NCBI RefSeq assembly: GCF_011397635.1
Contig: NC_064758.1
Location: 22,094,513 to 22,158,512, forward strand
Length of the DNA stretch: 64,000 nucleotides
Source: Epinephelus fuscoguttatus
Taxonomy: Eukaryota; Chordata; Actinopteri; Perciformes; Serranidae
Reading direction: 5' to 3'
Below, one piece after another: positions 13,301 to 24,400 of this stretch. The translations under genes were made by a program, and so were the position numbers. Every line of letters starts with the position of its first letter. Position 1 is the stretch's first letter. The notes beneath the pieces were generated by a model that saw only the letters and a list, made by a program, of their open reading frames with translations, had not been told where the DNA came from and searched no databases.

Positions 13301-14029
13301 TGTAACTATGGCTGCATGTAGATCAGCTTTACACCTGCAACAAGAAGTGGACAATGGTAAGTGAAGTGCAAGAACAAGAGCATGAGATGAAAGGATGAAA
13401 ATTGATGCAGGAGTACACTCAGATCTCTGAAACCTGAAAGTAGAGACACAGGCAGCAACAGCTGAACAACAACCACTGTTGCTCAAATTCGGTGCCAGTC
13501 CATCCTGTAGATTTCAAAACTCACTCTAAACCACAAATGAATGTAAAAATTCAATATATCGTTATTGGGATATTTCAGAACAAAAAACTGGACCAGCCCA
13601 CCAGCTCAAGAATGCTGCCATTCCTAGAGTCATGTCGCTACACTAAAAACATTTCCAAGTTTGCACCATAGGACCATAGGAGCATAGGAGCATTTTAAGG
13701 CAGATTGAAACAAGAAAAGCAGGTTTAACAGAAGGAAAAGCAAAAAAACCCAAAAAAGCCTGTGAGAGCATCAGCAAACGTTTCTTTGCCGCTAACAGTT
13801 TGAGGGCTGATTGGTAAGATAACACCCATCTTAAATATTTGAGGATTCTGCAGGTAACATGGGGACAGTGAGATGTTTTGGGTCAGAATGTGCACCAAAC
13901 ACTCACTCTGTGACCTTAAAGACTTAATTAAACTTGTACAGGTTAAAGGAGCTGACAGGATTGCATTTCACTGAAGTTGTACCTTGTATGATTAATTGAT
14001 AAACTGTCTGCGGCGAGACAAAGCATCCA
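10332..14029. other. No gene recognised
   Basis: AT-rich DNA without a supported exon. A short string around 11600-11650 (CATACTGGCTGGAAAAAACT) resembles a dispersed fish repeat. Nothing else could be assigned. Confidence 0.5.
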
Positions 14030-14492
14030 CACTAAAAATGCTTTGCCTTATAAAATGACCGAAAGAATGAGGTCGTGGATACAAGCAGCCGAAATGAGCT
14101 TCCTCAGAGGGCTGGCTGGGCTCAGCCTTACAGACAGGGTAAGAAGCCCTGACATCCGGAGGGAGCTCAGAGTAGAGCTGCTGCTCCTGCATGTCAAAAG
14201 GGGTCAGTTGAAGTGGTATGGGCATCTGATCAAGATGCCTCCTGGACGCCACTTGTTGGAGGTGTTCCGGGCACGTCCAACTGGTAGGAGGCCCCGAGAC
14301 AGACCAAGAACACGCTGGATGGATTACATAGCTCATCTGTCCTGGGAACACCTCAGGGTCCTGCCGCAGATCCTAGAAAGCGTTGCTGAGAAGAGGGACA
14401 TCTGAAATGCTTCGCTGGGCCTGCTGCCCCTGCTGCCCCTGCTGCCCCGCTCAGATAGGCGGTTGAAAATGGATTGACTGATGCCTCCAAAT
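14030..14492 (+). mobile_element. 3' end of a LINE (ORF2 C-terminus)
   Basis: A 120-residue frame at 14043-14405 carries the strings AEMSFLRGLAGLSL, RGQLKWYGHLIKMPPGRHL and TGRRPRDRPRTRWMDY. These belong to the C-terminal end of a common fish LINE reverse transcriptase ORF. The following CAGATAGGCGGTTGAAAATGG is like the known 3' tail. The rest of the element is missing, as expected for a 5'-truncated insertion. Assignment to an exact clade is not possible from this piece. Confidence 0.75.
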
Positions 14493-16144
14493 TCCAGCTA
14501 TCAAAATGCTAACCTAAGTGGAATTGAAGACACTTCACCAAAGTAGCAACACAAGGTTCCTCTCCCCAAACGTACCAAAGCTTACCACTGAAATGTCAGG
14601 ACAAACTTGCTGACTGACACTTAGAGGACAGAACTACATTACCAAAGTTCATCCCCACATACACACACAAGAGCATGAGCTGCACCAGGCTTTGGCATCC
14701 AAATTCAGTTACCAGAAGAAGAAGTTCAATCAACACAAGTTTACACAAATGTGTTATTCCTTCAAACAAATGAATGAGATGTGAACAATCACTAACATCA
14801 GAGGTGAATGCGAGTGCTAGGATGAGTGGAAAATAGGGTATGAAGATGTCGCATGCTCTGTCCTCCTGCCTGTGACCTGGAAATCAGTCTCAGCTCGCCA
14901 TCTTGAAAGATGTCTCAGTTCCTCGAGGAGAGAGGAGCCTTGTAAAAGGGGCATGGGTGTTTTCATTATGCTGACATATGTTTCCTCAAGTCCTCTCTCC
15001 TCCCATGACCCAAAAGTTGTTCCTCCTCCGCCACTATATAAAGGATCTTCCAATACCTTAAATGCACCCTGGGGAGCGGGGAGAGAAGAGGCTTCTGTGC
15101 TATGGAACTAAGGATCTCTCGTTCCGCAGCCTCAGCTCCTCCGTCCTTGCGTCTCTTCCTCACCAGTTTCTCTCACATGTACGGAGACACATAATGAAAA
15201 GCACCCTATGAATGGAGATGCACAGGTGTATCCTTTGCAAAAGTGTTTTCGGCACCGTGTTGATAACAGAGGCATGACACACAGCTGGAATATACAAACC
15301 ATTGTAGGGGCATGATGAAACTTTCTGCCCTTCACCGTCTGTGCCACTCTTCATATTTAACTGACGTCACTTAAAAATGACAGCTCCAAAGCAGCTCATT
15401 TTCTAAAGGCTTCCTCCTCTATCCCCGTGTCTCTTCCTCGCTTCCTCTGCTCCCATCTCAGGTGGGCGGGGCTAAGATGTGAGAAGAGGAGGCGAGGAAA
15501 GTAACTGAGGATGCACAAACTGCTAAATGAGAAAAGGGGACTGTGGGAGCTGAGAGAGCTGCGACAGACTGAGACACACTGAACCAGCCAGCACTGCAGG
15601 CTTTTGAGCTCATCATCCCAGGTGAGCCAGCTCACTAAAAACCTGCACTGCCAGCCGACTACCTGCGAGAGGAGGGGAAAACACAAGCAGGTCAGGCAGA
15701 GCAGAGACACATCATATGTAACATCTGCAATTATCAACATATTCAAATTTTATGTGACTTCCGATTTTTCCCCCCTGTGCTTTTCCTCCTATTATGTAAA
15801 GTATTTAAAAGTGACTGACTGCACGAGCTGTTAACACACTGGGTCCACAAATGCAGACTTGTAGGAATGTGGTCCATGAACTGGGATGCAGCAATAGTGC
15901 TTTAGTCTGCAGTACAGATGTTCAGCAGTAAGAAGAATCTTGCACTCTGCCTCCTCCCTTTTTCTGTTTCCCTTTTCAATAAAAACTAATGGCAAGCAAT
16001 CTAATAAGATGTATGGTGATAAAGAAAAGTCGGTCACAAAGCTGAATTGAGCATCAGGTAGGTAATTAGTTATTTTAGCATGCTGTTTGGCACTGTATGC
16101 AACGAGATACAGCATGACACAGATAGGTGAAGTATCTGAAGTGA
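14493..16144. other. No gene recognised
   Basis: Several overlapping short frames on both strands look like chance; none matches a known protein and none is bordered by convincing splice sites. Confidence 0.45.
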
Positions 16145-16152
16145 CACCTTTT

Positions 16153-16561
16153 TAGGCCTGTCATGATAATTACATTATTGATTTATTGAGGTCAGCAAAA
16201 ACAACGGAGGTCATCTGAGGTTATCTTACGATACTGCCCCTGTGTTGACATAAGAATGTCATCAACATTTTAGCCAACAAACAGCAGGGTCTGCCCAGCC
16301 ATTATGAGACTTGGACACAACACATGAGGCCAAAGCACAGGGGGGGAAAAATTATGCTGAGACATGCTTTGCTGCCATTTCTCGCCACGCTGCTTCTGTC
16401 CTCTCATCTGCTTCCTGTGTCGGAGTTTAACTATGGGCAGGGGATCAAGCAGCTCCTCCACACACACACACACTTACACTTGATATGACCATAATATTGT
16501 TTATTGTAAATCTTTCTGGGACACTGTGTCGTCCAACAAAAGTAGTTATCGTGACAGGCTG
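16153..16561. mobile_element. hAT-type MITE with 8-bp target duplication
   Basis: Ends TAGGCCTGTCATGATAA and (reverse) CAGCCTGTCACGATAA are inverted repeats. CACCTTTT lies outside both ends, at 16145-16152 and 16562-16569, which is the 8-bp duplication expected for hAT elements. No transposase frame. Confidence 0.8.
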
Positions 16562-16599
16562 CACCTTTTCAAGTTAAAGCTCATTATACATTCATGTTT

Positions 16600-16855
16600 A
16601 TAATTCATTCATTCATTCAATATCTGTAACCTGCTTATCCTATTCAGAGTCACGGGGGAGCTGGAGCCTATCCAAGCTGACACTGGGTGACCACGGACAG
16701 GTCTCCGCTATCACAGGGCTGACACATGGAGACAGACAACCATTCACGCTCATATTCACACCAATGGGCAATTCAAATTCACCAATTAACATGTCCATGT
16801 CCCCCAAGGAAACCCACGCTGACGCTGGGAGAACATGCAAACTAATAATAATAAG
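16600..16855 (-). mobile_element. tRNA-derived SINE, truncated copy
   Basis: Matches the fuller copy at 33620-33984, reading on the minus strand, with GGAGCTGGAGCCTATCC and GAGACAGACAACCATTCA. It has ATTC repeats at its 3' end and lacks the tRNA-like head. Confidence 0.7.
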
Positions 16856-17058
16856 AAGAAGCAGAAGAAGACTGTAGTGTGCATTACTGCATATTGGCGT
16901 CGCAAAAGGTGGTAAAAATTTTGTTAACACAGTAATCAGGCTCTTTTGGCTCTCTGCTGTGTTTTAAGCTGGATCAATGCAGGAAAGAAGGTTTTGCACA
17001 ATTAAGATCCAAATTGTAACAGCTACTCCAAATATTTCTCTCCAGGCTCAGGGTGCCC

Positions 17059-17062
<4 letters not shown>

Positions 17063-17115
<53 letters not shown>
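17063..17115. repeat. (AC)n microsatellite
   Basis: About 26 uninterrupted AC units. A second low-complexity run of C lies at 17403-17414. Confidence 0.95.
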
Positions 17116-17117
<2 letters not shown>

Positions 17118-18082
17118 CCCCAAAGCTTCATTAACAGAAGAATCTCAAACTTCATTATTGTTAGGCAAAATGAACCACTCAAACCTTTACTTATTCTACT
17201 TTCACACAAGAATACATGCCCCCCTCCCCCCACCCACATCACCCACCAAGTCTCAGCTGTGTAGATGTGTACTCACTAGCATGAAAGTAAAAAATTAAAA
17301 GTGCCAATCAAGTTAGCCAGATGTCCCTCTGCTGCTGACCCCTGAGCTCTTGCTACACCTTTGCTGAAGACAAAAGTGTCCACACCTGCAGAAAGCTGGA
17401 GAACCCCCCCCCCCACCACCACCTTTTCCACAGCTGTGCTCTAGGAAACATACTTGACGGCTTTTACAGGTTTAACAGGTCAAAGATTTGTCCAGCTAGG
17501 GCGTACTCTGTTTTAGTTTATTGGACAGCATGGTAAACACCTATTCAGACTGCTGCAAGGGGAGCCTAGGGTCGCTGTATGAGCACAGACACTGATGGAC
17601 AACTCGCTAAATATTTTTCTTTTCATCTAATAATCTTTTCATCAGTTTTAAGACAAGTGCTGACACTTTAAATATCTGCCCAGTCATGTCCTCAGGTCTT
17701 GGTAGAGCAGGGAAATTGTTCAAACGGTGGGTCAAACAAAGATCCTCCTTTCATAACAGCTACACATTTCTCTCTAACAATGCAGAAAACACTCAGCTCT
17801 GCATTGTGTAAAAGAGAAAAAAGGAGTAGTTTGAGAATACATCACATCTGCTGATGTCACTGTAATAGTAGATCCATTATATACACAGTACACACACCAA
17901 GACCACAGAGCAATACTTGGTAAAATGATACATCTCCTCCTGCAGCATTGTTGTCCTAAAATGTAGCCCTGCAGGAAGTTAAGTTTGCTCATAAAGTTGT
18001 GACTGTAGGTGAAAAATCCTGTTCAGACTCTGCGGGTGATCAGAAGTGAAGAAGCCAAAAGCATGTTCATTTACTTACAAAG

Positions 18083-18363
18083 TAGTGCTGTCAAAAATAT
18101 CTGTTTATCGATACGTATTGATTCTGAATATTCAAAATGGTTTCAATCCTGATTTTCTGCAGTATCAATCCACCCGTACCAGCTGGGCTTTCTTGCCCTC
18201 TCTTATTGCTAATGTTCATTACAGTCATTCTGCTGTCCTCTGCGCCTTTATCTTTAAATAAAAACTTAAATGTCATGCCCTTAATGTCAGTAATTCCCTG
18301 TGGTATTGATATATTTCAAGGTATTATGTTGAGGTTGGAAAATCCAGCATTTTGACAACAGTA
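18083..18363. mobile_element. hAT-type MITE
   Basis: Ends TAGTGCTGTCAA and TTGACAACAGTA are inverted repeats. Flanks TTACAAAG and TTACAAGG agree at 7 of 8 bases, as in an aged 8-bp hAT duplication. Confidence 0.7.
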
Positions 18364-18819
18364 TTACAAGGTAATAGTATCAGGATTTGGGGCACGCTCC
18401 AACCCTGCCAATGACCTGCTTTTGTGCAGATTCTGCATTGACAGCTGAGCTATTTTTCCCTATAAATTGCTTCCTCAGCTCAACTTCTCTTTTGCAGGAA
18501 TTTGCATTTCTTCATGGCTCCACAATGCAGATAAAATAAGGAGAAACTCTAAGAGTGAAGCTACTGGAATCACTGAAATTTTTACAAGTAACTTCCTGTT
18601 TGCTTGACTGTTTCATCACCCAACCTCACAACCTGGAGCCCTCCAGCTATGACCACAACCTCGCTCCTGCTCTGAGTTGTGAGGAAAGGCAGACATCAGT
18701 CCTGAGGAATTGTGAGATTATGTAGTAAATGCAGGGTGTTTAGCTGAGAGCCTTTGGCTTAGTCCACGGAGGCACACACAAAACCGTATTATTGTGTGGG
18801 GAAAACAGGGAGGTCTTAC

Positions 18820-18896
18820 CATGTGTGGCTGTGGGTTAGTTGTTATCTTCACTTCACAGGCCTGTTGCATTGTGACCCTCACTCGACTCAACGCTG
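18820..18896 (-). other. Candidate 5' non-coding exon, possibly slc16a4
   Basis: On the minus strand this 77-bp piece is preceded by a strong pyrimidine tract ending CCCCAG and followed by ATG|GTAAGA, a strong donor. It is the kind of exon needed to feed the acceptor at 4410 of slc16a4. It contains an upstream ATG whose frame would end just past the slc16a4 start. No transcript evidence; the assignment rests only on splice-site quality and position. Confidence 0.3.
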
Positions 18897-19201
18897 CTGG
18901 GGAGGCAAGAAAGAGAATTCAGGCACACTGACACTTTAGGGTGACTTTCAAGAGGACGTCATCTGGGTGTCATATGATAAGCATTGTGGGCGAAAAGTTT
19001 TCAAAACATGACCAAGTTTCGTGGGTGACAGAGGATAACAGTGTGCAGGGTGCCTTGTGTTTGATTTCCCACTGGGGAGAAGTTTCCAAATTTATACATT
19101 TAATTAGCTACAATCCAATAAAAATGTTTTTTGTTCAGTAAAGTTGTATTTTAAAATGATTAATGTGTTGAATTAAATATAAAAAAAGAATAAGTCCATA
19201 C

Positions 19202-19480
19202 CTGTAATCTCCTGCAATCCTCGACCGCTTCTACCCCAATTTTTAATTAGTTTAATTTGACGCGTAATTTGGGGTTTTCTCGCTCCGGGGTCGTGAGTCC
19301 CAGAAAGGCGTGCGCGTCACCGGTGAGGGACTTTTTGGCAAAGAGAAATTGCTGCGGGACCTTTTTCTCCGGGGATGGCCGGGCCATAACTTTGCCTCTA
19401 GGAGCGAGTCCCTCTGAGTTGCATCTCACGTCTCAGCCTCAACATCGCTGGCTCTGGTGAGGAGCCGCAGAAAGCAAAGC
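19202..19480 (-). promoter_or_regulatory. CpG-richer block with minus-strand donor; candidate first exon and promoter
   Basis: This block has many more CG pairs than its surroundings (for example CGCGTAATTTGG, GCGTGCGCGTCACCGG). Read on the minus strand it ends in GATTACAG|GTATGG, a good donor. It could be the first exon of slc16a4, about 15 kb upstream of the coding start, with the exon at 18820-18896 as the second. An unrelated promoter is equally possible. Confidence 0.3.
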
Positions 19481-19959
19481 CTTCACTGAGGAGAGCCACG
19501 TGACTGAGACGTAGCAGTGAACCTCATCTGAGAGGGAGAGGGGGGAAAAGGCTCTGCGGTCAAAACATCACAGCCACCGCACTTTACTCAGGTCCTGCTT
19601 ACAGGCAGTGCGCCACCAAGACGCACTGCACTGTCAGTCTGCACCGCAGATACGAGACCATGTGCGAGGGACTGTTTTTTTTCTTTCGACTAAAGATTCC
19701 TGCAGGAATTTCTCCCACTGACATGCATTCACCCAGATATGAGTCAAGTGTGTATGAAAACCTGCAAACACCTGACGCTCCACAGTTACCTGTTACTACA
19801 TGCTCCTGTCATCCATATTTGCGCGAGATTCTTCCGCCAGGCATAGGTTTAAAGCATTTACAATATGTGCATTTGTCTTTCCCCACCCTCCACTACAAAT
19901 ATGAAAGGAGCAGAGGAGCTTTATCTTGACAGAATTAAAGATATCTACACCATACCTTG

Positions 19960-20240
19960 CAGAAAAGCACAGGCGGATCGTGAGACAATGGGCCCCTGGG
20001 CACAGATAAACAAAAGGCCCCCGCCTCTACTCCACAGGAGAAGGACACACAGACTTTGTGCTGGTTTTGCTTCTTTTGTTGTTGTTTTGTGTCTCTTTTT
20101 CCACCGTTTCAGTAATTACTTTGTGTCTTTTTGTCGTCATGTTGAGTCTCTTCATGGGCGGTAACATCGTGTTAAATTGAGTGACATTTTGCAGGTGAAG
20201 ACCAACACTTTGGGCCCCTGGGATTGTGCTTGGTTGGCCC
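19960..20240. repeat. Teleost repeat with GGGCCCCTGGG ends and minisatellite core
   Basis: Two GGGCCCCTGGG strings frame a core rich in TTTTGTGTCTCTTTTT. A copy in the opposite orientation lies at 37995-38270, where the core reads as repeats near AAAGAGACACAAAACCACAA. Confidence 0.6.
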
Positions 20241-20249
20241 ACTCAGTAA

Positions 20250-20890
20250 TTCATCCATCAGAAAAGGCACAAAAATTCAACAGAATTAAAAAATAAAATT
20301 ATAGTCTAGTATTCAGTTTTTGAGATAAAATTCTGAAATTTGCCACAAATCATCTACCATGACTCTAGAATTTTGTCATTTTTTTCATGAACATTGAAGA
20401 TTTATTTAGTTTACAGTCAAACATTCTGATGCACTGTAGGCTCAATTTTTGATAAATAAAAAATCTGAGAAACGTAGTTTTTGTAGGACAGTCTGAAGAT
20501 GCTCTGTAGCAAGTTTGGTGTCAATTGAGCAAAAATTGTGGGAGAAGATAGGTTTAAGAACTTTTAAGAAGGTTTAAATGTACAAAAGTTTCTTCAGCAT
20601 TGGGGCTACAGTTTGATGAAAGTTGTGAAGTTGTAGCACATATGGTTGATTTGTTATGAATTTTCAAAGTTTTGAACTTTAGACGCTTGCTGTAGCGCCA
20701 CCATCAGGACTATTGGCTTGAGTTTACAGCTGAGGATATCTGGCATGAGACTGGACCTTTGTGCAAAGTTTGGTGAGTTTTCACCCATGGGAAGTATGAT
20801 TTCCTCAGAAGAAGAAAGAAGAAAGAAGAAGAAGAATACCTAGGATTACAATAGTGTCCTGGCAGCTTAGCTGCCCGGATCCTAATTAAG
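20250..20890. repeat. Teleost dispersed repeat with GAA-rich segment
   Basis: Strings such as GCTGTAGCGCCACCATCAGG, a GAAGAAGAAAG run at 20808-20836, and GTCCTGGCAGCTTAGCTGCC are those of a widespread fish non-coding repeat. Confidence 0.55.
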
Positions 20891-21112
20891 TGTTTGTAAT
20901 GAAACCTACACCCTTGCCACCACATGCAACTTGGGTGGCTTCATAACAGATTTAAATAATGATTGCCAACTCTGAAACCTCTTTTGTAAATTTTTTCTTG
21001 CATAAATATCACACAGGTGCCAAAGAAAAGTAACTGGTTGATGACACACTGAGCAAAGGAGAAAACAATGAATACTTAACACAGACGCGGGTGACACAAA
21101 GTCAAGTTAAAG

Positions 21113-21118
21113 TTTATT
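21113..21118 (-). terminator. Poly(A) signal of lamtor5
   Basis: AATAAA on the minus strand, 370 bp past the lamtor5 stop codon; the first clear signal downstream of it. Confidence 0.6.
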
Positions 21119-21484
21119 AAGGGTTGTTTTTCTGTGCATGACTGCCTTGGATTAAAGACTGTTAACAAAAAGACACACAAAGCTTTGACATGATTGACAC
21201 TAACATGATACAGTGCCTAATTCGTCCATGACATCAATAAAATAGCATTCCTGACAGATTGGTGTATATTTATGTCTATTTAAAAGAAAACAATCTCGCC
21301 CCAGGTTTTAGAAAATGAGAAAGCCGGCTCTGGTTTAAATAACTGATTCATACAGCAAACACACAAACTCCAGATTGCTCTCGCAAACTGAAGATGTTTC
21401 TCAAAGTTCATTTACAGTGTGTGATTACACTCTGTGTCTGGTTACATGTACATTTCTTTACAGTAAGACTCCTCCGTGTCGTCT

Positions 21485-24400
21485 TCATGATGCGATCTTG
21501 TGAACGGCTACTGTGATGGTCCCGTGACTCCTCACCAGAATGTTTCTGCAAAATAGTCCGACAGAAACAATTCACTGAGACAAGTATTCAACTGACAAAC
21601 ATCAGTCCGATCAGTCAAACTGGCAACGACTGACAAACAGATTATTTTAAAGATATCTGTGAATGGCACATACTGACCTTTGATAAATCCTATCAACCTG
21701 TCTGCCGTTAACCTCCAATATTATGCATACTAATCATTACTACAGTCTTTAACCTAAATTCCCTCAGCATCCATTATTATTATTGGTGATGTTATAACAA
21801 TTACTTCATCATCTTGGACATCAGTAATAGTCCCAACCTATTAATAATAAAGTTGTTTTTGTTGCATAAATTAGGGCTGTACAATTTATCATATTATTAT
21901 CAAAATCCCAAAATGGTTAAGTGCAATATCCAGATCGCAGGTGCTGCAATTTTTCGATGAAGGTAAAATGTGTTACAACATATCATTATAAATGAAGCAT
22001 TGTGGTGCCACAGAGATATCCCAGCCTACAAATCTATTTCCAGACAGAAGGTAACACTAGCCCCTGCAAAAAACACATCATTATCATCATTTTCATTTTT
22101 TTGTCGGTGAAAATGAAATGCAAAAATCACCGTAACCCACTAAAACTGAGACTCAGTGCAGCCCTGGCATAAATGTCTTATTTAGAAATAACATATATAT
22201 CTGAAAATATTGAATGTCTGCCTTTAAACTCCACTTTCAACCCACAGTGATATAACATGAGGATTAACAGCCTGTCAAATTTTGTTTGTGTTTGCCTGAC
22301 ATTTATCTGTCCCAGTCATCAAGTCATAGATTTACACCAGTGATATTCAATGTACGGCTCATTGGCCAAATCTGGCCCACGATAGGGTGTCAGGTGGCCA
22401 ACCGACATACAGTTTTCTAATTCCCAGTGGAAATAAAGTGATTCACACTGGATTTTTTTCTTCCTGCACTTTGAATGCAAATAAGGTGCCAGAGTGCATA
22501 AAATAGCATCTAAATAGGGCTTGTTTATGAAAGAAAAAAAAAAATCTTCTGAACCCCCGGCAGAAGTCCAGGCTAAGCCCCGAATTTCCTCAGATCCTAG
22601 AAATGCCCCTGACCTGAGCAGGGCTGCTTGTCTGGATTTGCCTCTTGGCAAAGATGAGTGAGGATAACAAACATTCAAAGGGTGAAAACAGGCAATTTCA
22701 TGAAAAATGTACAATTAATTTGACTTTAATTTAGCTTTTATATATAATGTTTATTTATTTTATCTGAAAAATATTATTATTGTTTATTTTTTAACTGGCC
22801 CCTCGCCTCTTGTCATTTTGCAAAAGTGACCCCCGGCAAAGCAAGTTAAGTATCACTGATTTACACCTTGTCAGCAGATAATGTCTAATCATAATAGTAT
22901 TTGTGTCAGTTAGAGGATGTTCTGTTAAGTCCAGAAGGTGGCAGCATAACCACGCAAATGAAAATTAAACTCCTTTGCCAAGACTTGGAGCACCATCTGC
23001 GGGACAAACAGAAGCTCAATCTTTGATTGTGGATCCTTTCAACAGTTTTTCAGAGATTTATTGATCTCTCAAAGTGTTAATCAAAACCACTGCAGACAGA
23101 CCCCTCTAAATTCACTGAGGAGGAGAAGAAAAAGGAGGAGATGTAAGTCAGTCAGGCACAAAAGACAGAAGGTTGTGTCAGCGCTCACCCTGACTCAGAC
23201 TCCAGGCACACAGTCGGGCTGTCTGTTGGGTCTTTGGTGAGAGCTGCAGCTTGTTTGGACAGAACTGACACAACACCGCCATGTTCATCAGACAGGGAGC
23301 CGCGGCCTGGTGATTGTGAGATATAAGAGAATGTTACTTCACAGAGCTGTAGAAACTTTCTCCTGATGTAACTTCAGTGCATCCTTGCAACTTCTAGGTG
23401 TCTCTCTTAAGTTAAATTGCATTGTTTCAACCATCTAATTATGACACATTTAACTGAAGCCCCCAGGAGTGTTTGTAACAAATAGTTTTGGCCCTCCCCT
23501 CAAAGCCTTCAGGATTCGCATCAAGGAGGATCTTGAATGATTGCTTTGATAAAGGAGACTGTCCAGTAACCCTAACAGCTCCCCTTAAAGTAATAGTTCA
23601 ACATATTGGGCTGGGTGCCTTAATTTCCTGGACGAGACTCCAAGAGGACACCACGTCCGGCCAAGAAACAGTCTGGAATATAAATCCTCGGAAAACCACA
23701 ACTTGTTTTCACACTTTGGTTTTTGTACCAGTCCAAGGCTGGCTGTGTCTCCCTGTTTCCAGCTAAGCTAACCTGCTGTTAGCTGTATCTTTATATTCTT
23801 GTTACAGCTGCCTGCTGATTCTTGTTTAAGAGGACGAATGTTCAAAGTTGTATCTCCATGTATGTAGCTGCTGCAGTTGGACAGAATATTACTGATTTAG
23901 GTTTAATGCCACTCAAGAGGAGGGCAGACTTGTGGATGAGATTAATTTTTTATGTTACTGTCCTTTTTATAGGGACATAAGGGATGTGCTTTTAGTAAAA
24001 TGACATCCATTTATGTTGATTTATTTTGACTGGATGACTATAAAAAACTTAAGCTGTGCTTCAGGAAGAGAATCGTTTTTGTAGAATTTTTTTTGCAAAG
24101 CTTTAGAGAGAAGGCAAAATATTCTGTTGAAGACTGAGCTGTAAAATAATGAGTAATTTTGTAATGAAATAAAACGTAAACAAATGTTCGACCACTGTAA
24201 CTGTACTTTTGATGCCTTGTTAACCTCTGAGGAGTGAGTACTCTGTGTGCATGACACGAACAAAAAGAAAATCTATCAATCAAACATACTTCGATATTTA
24301 TGTGAGAAAATGCCTCTCTGACAACAGGAGGCAGATTGAGTGGATCGATCTTTGCTGCATAATGGGTGCATTTACAGTTTTAGTGTTATGTGTTCTTTTC

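Noticed and set aside
14817-15746. Cluster of 60-120 residue frames on both strands
   Set aside because: No known protein match, no agreeing splice sites, and strongly overlapping frames on both strands.
17053-17298. Frames of His-Thr or Cys-Val repeats
   Set aside because: They are translations of the (AC)n microsatellite.
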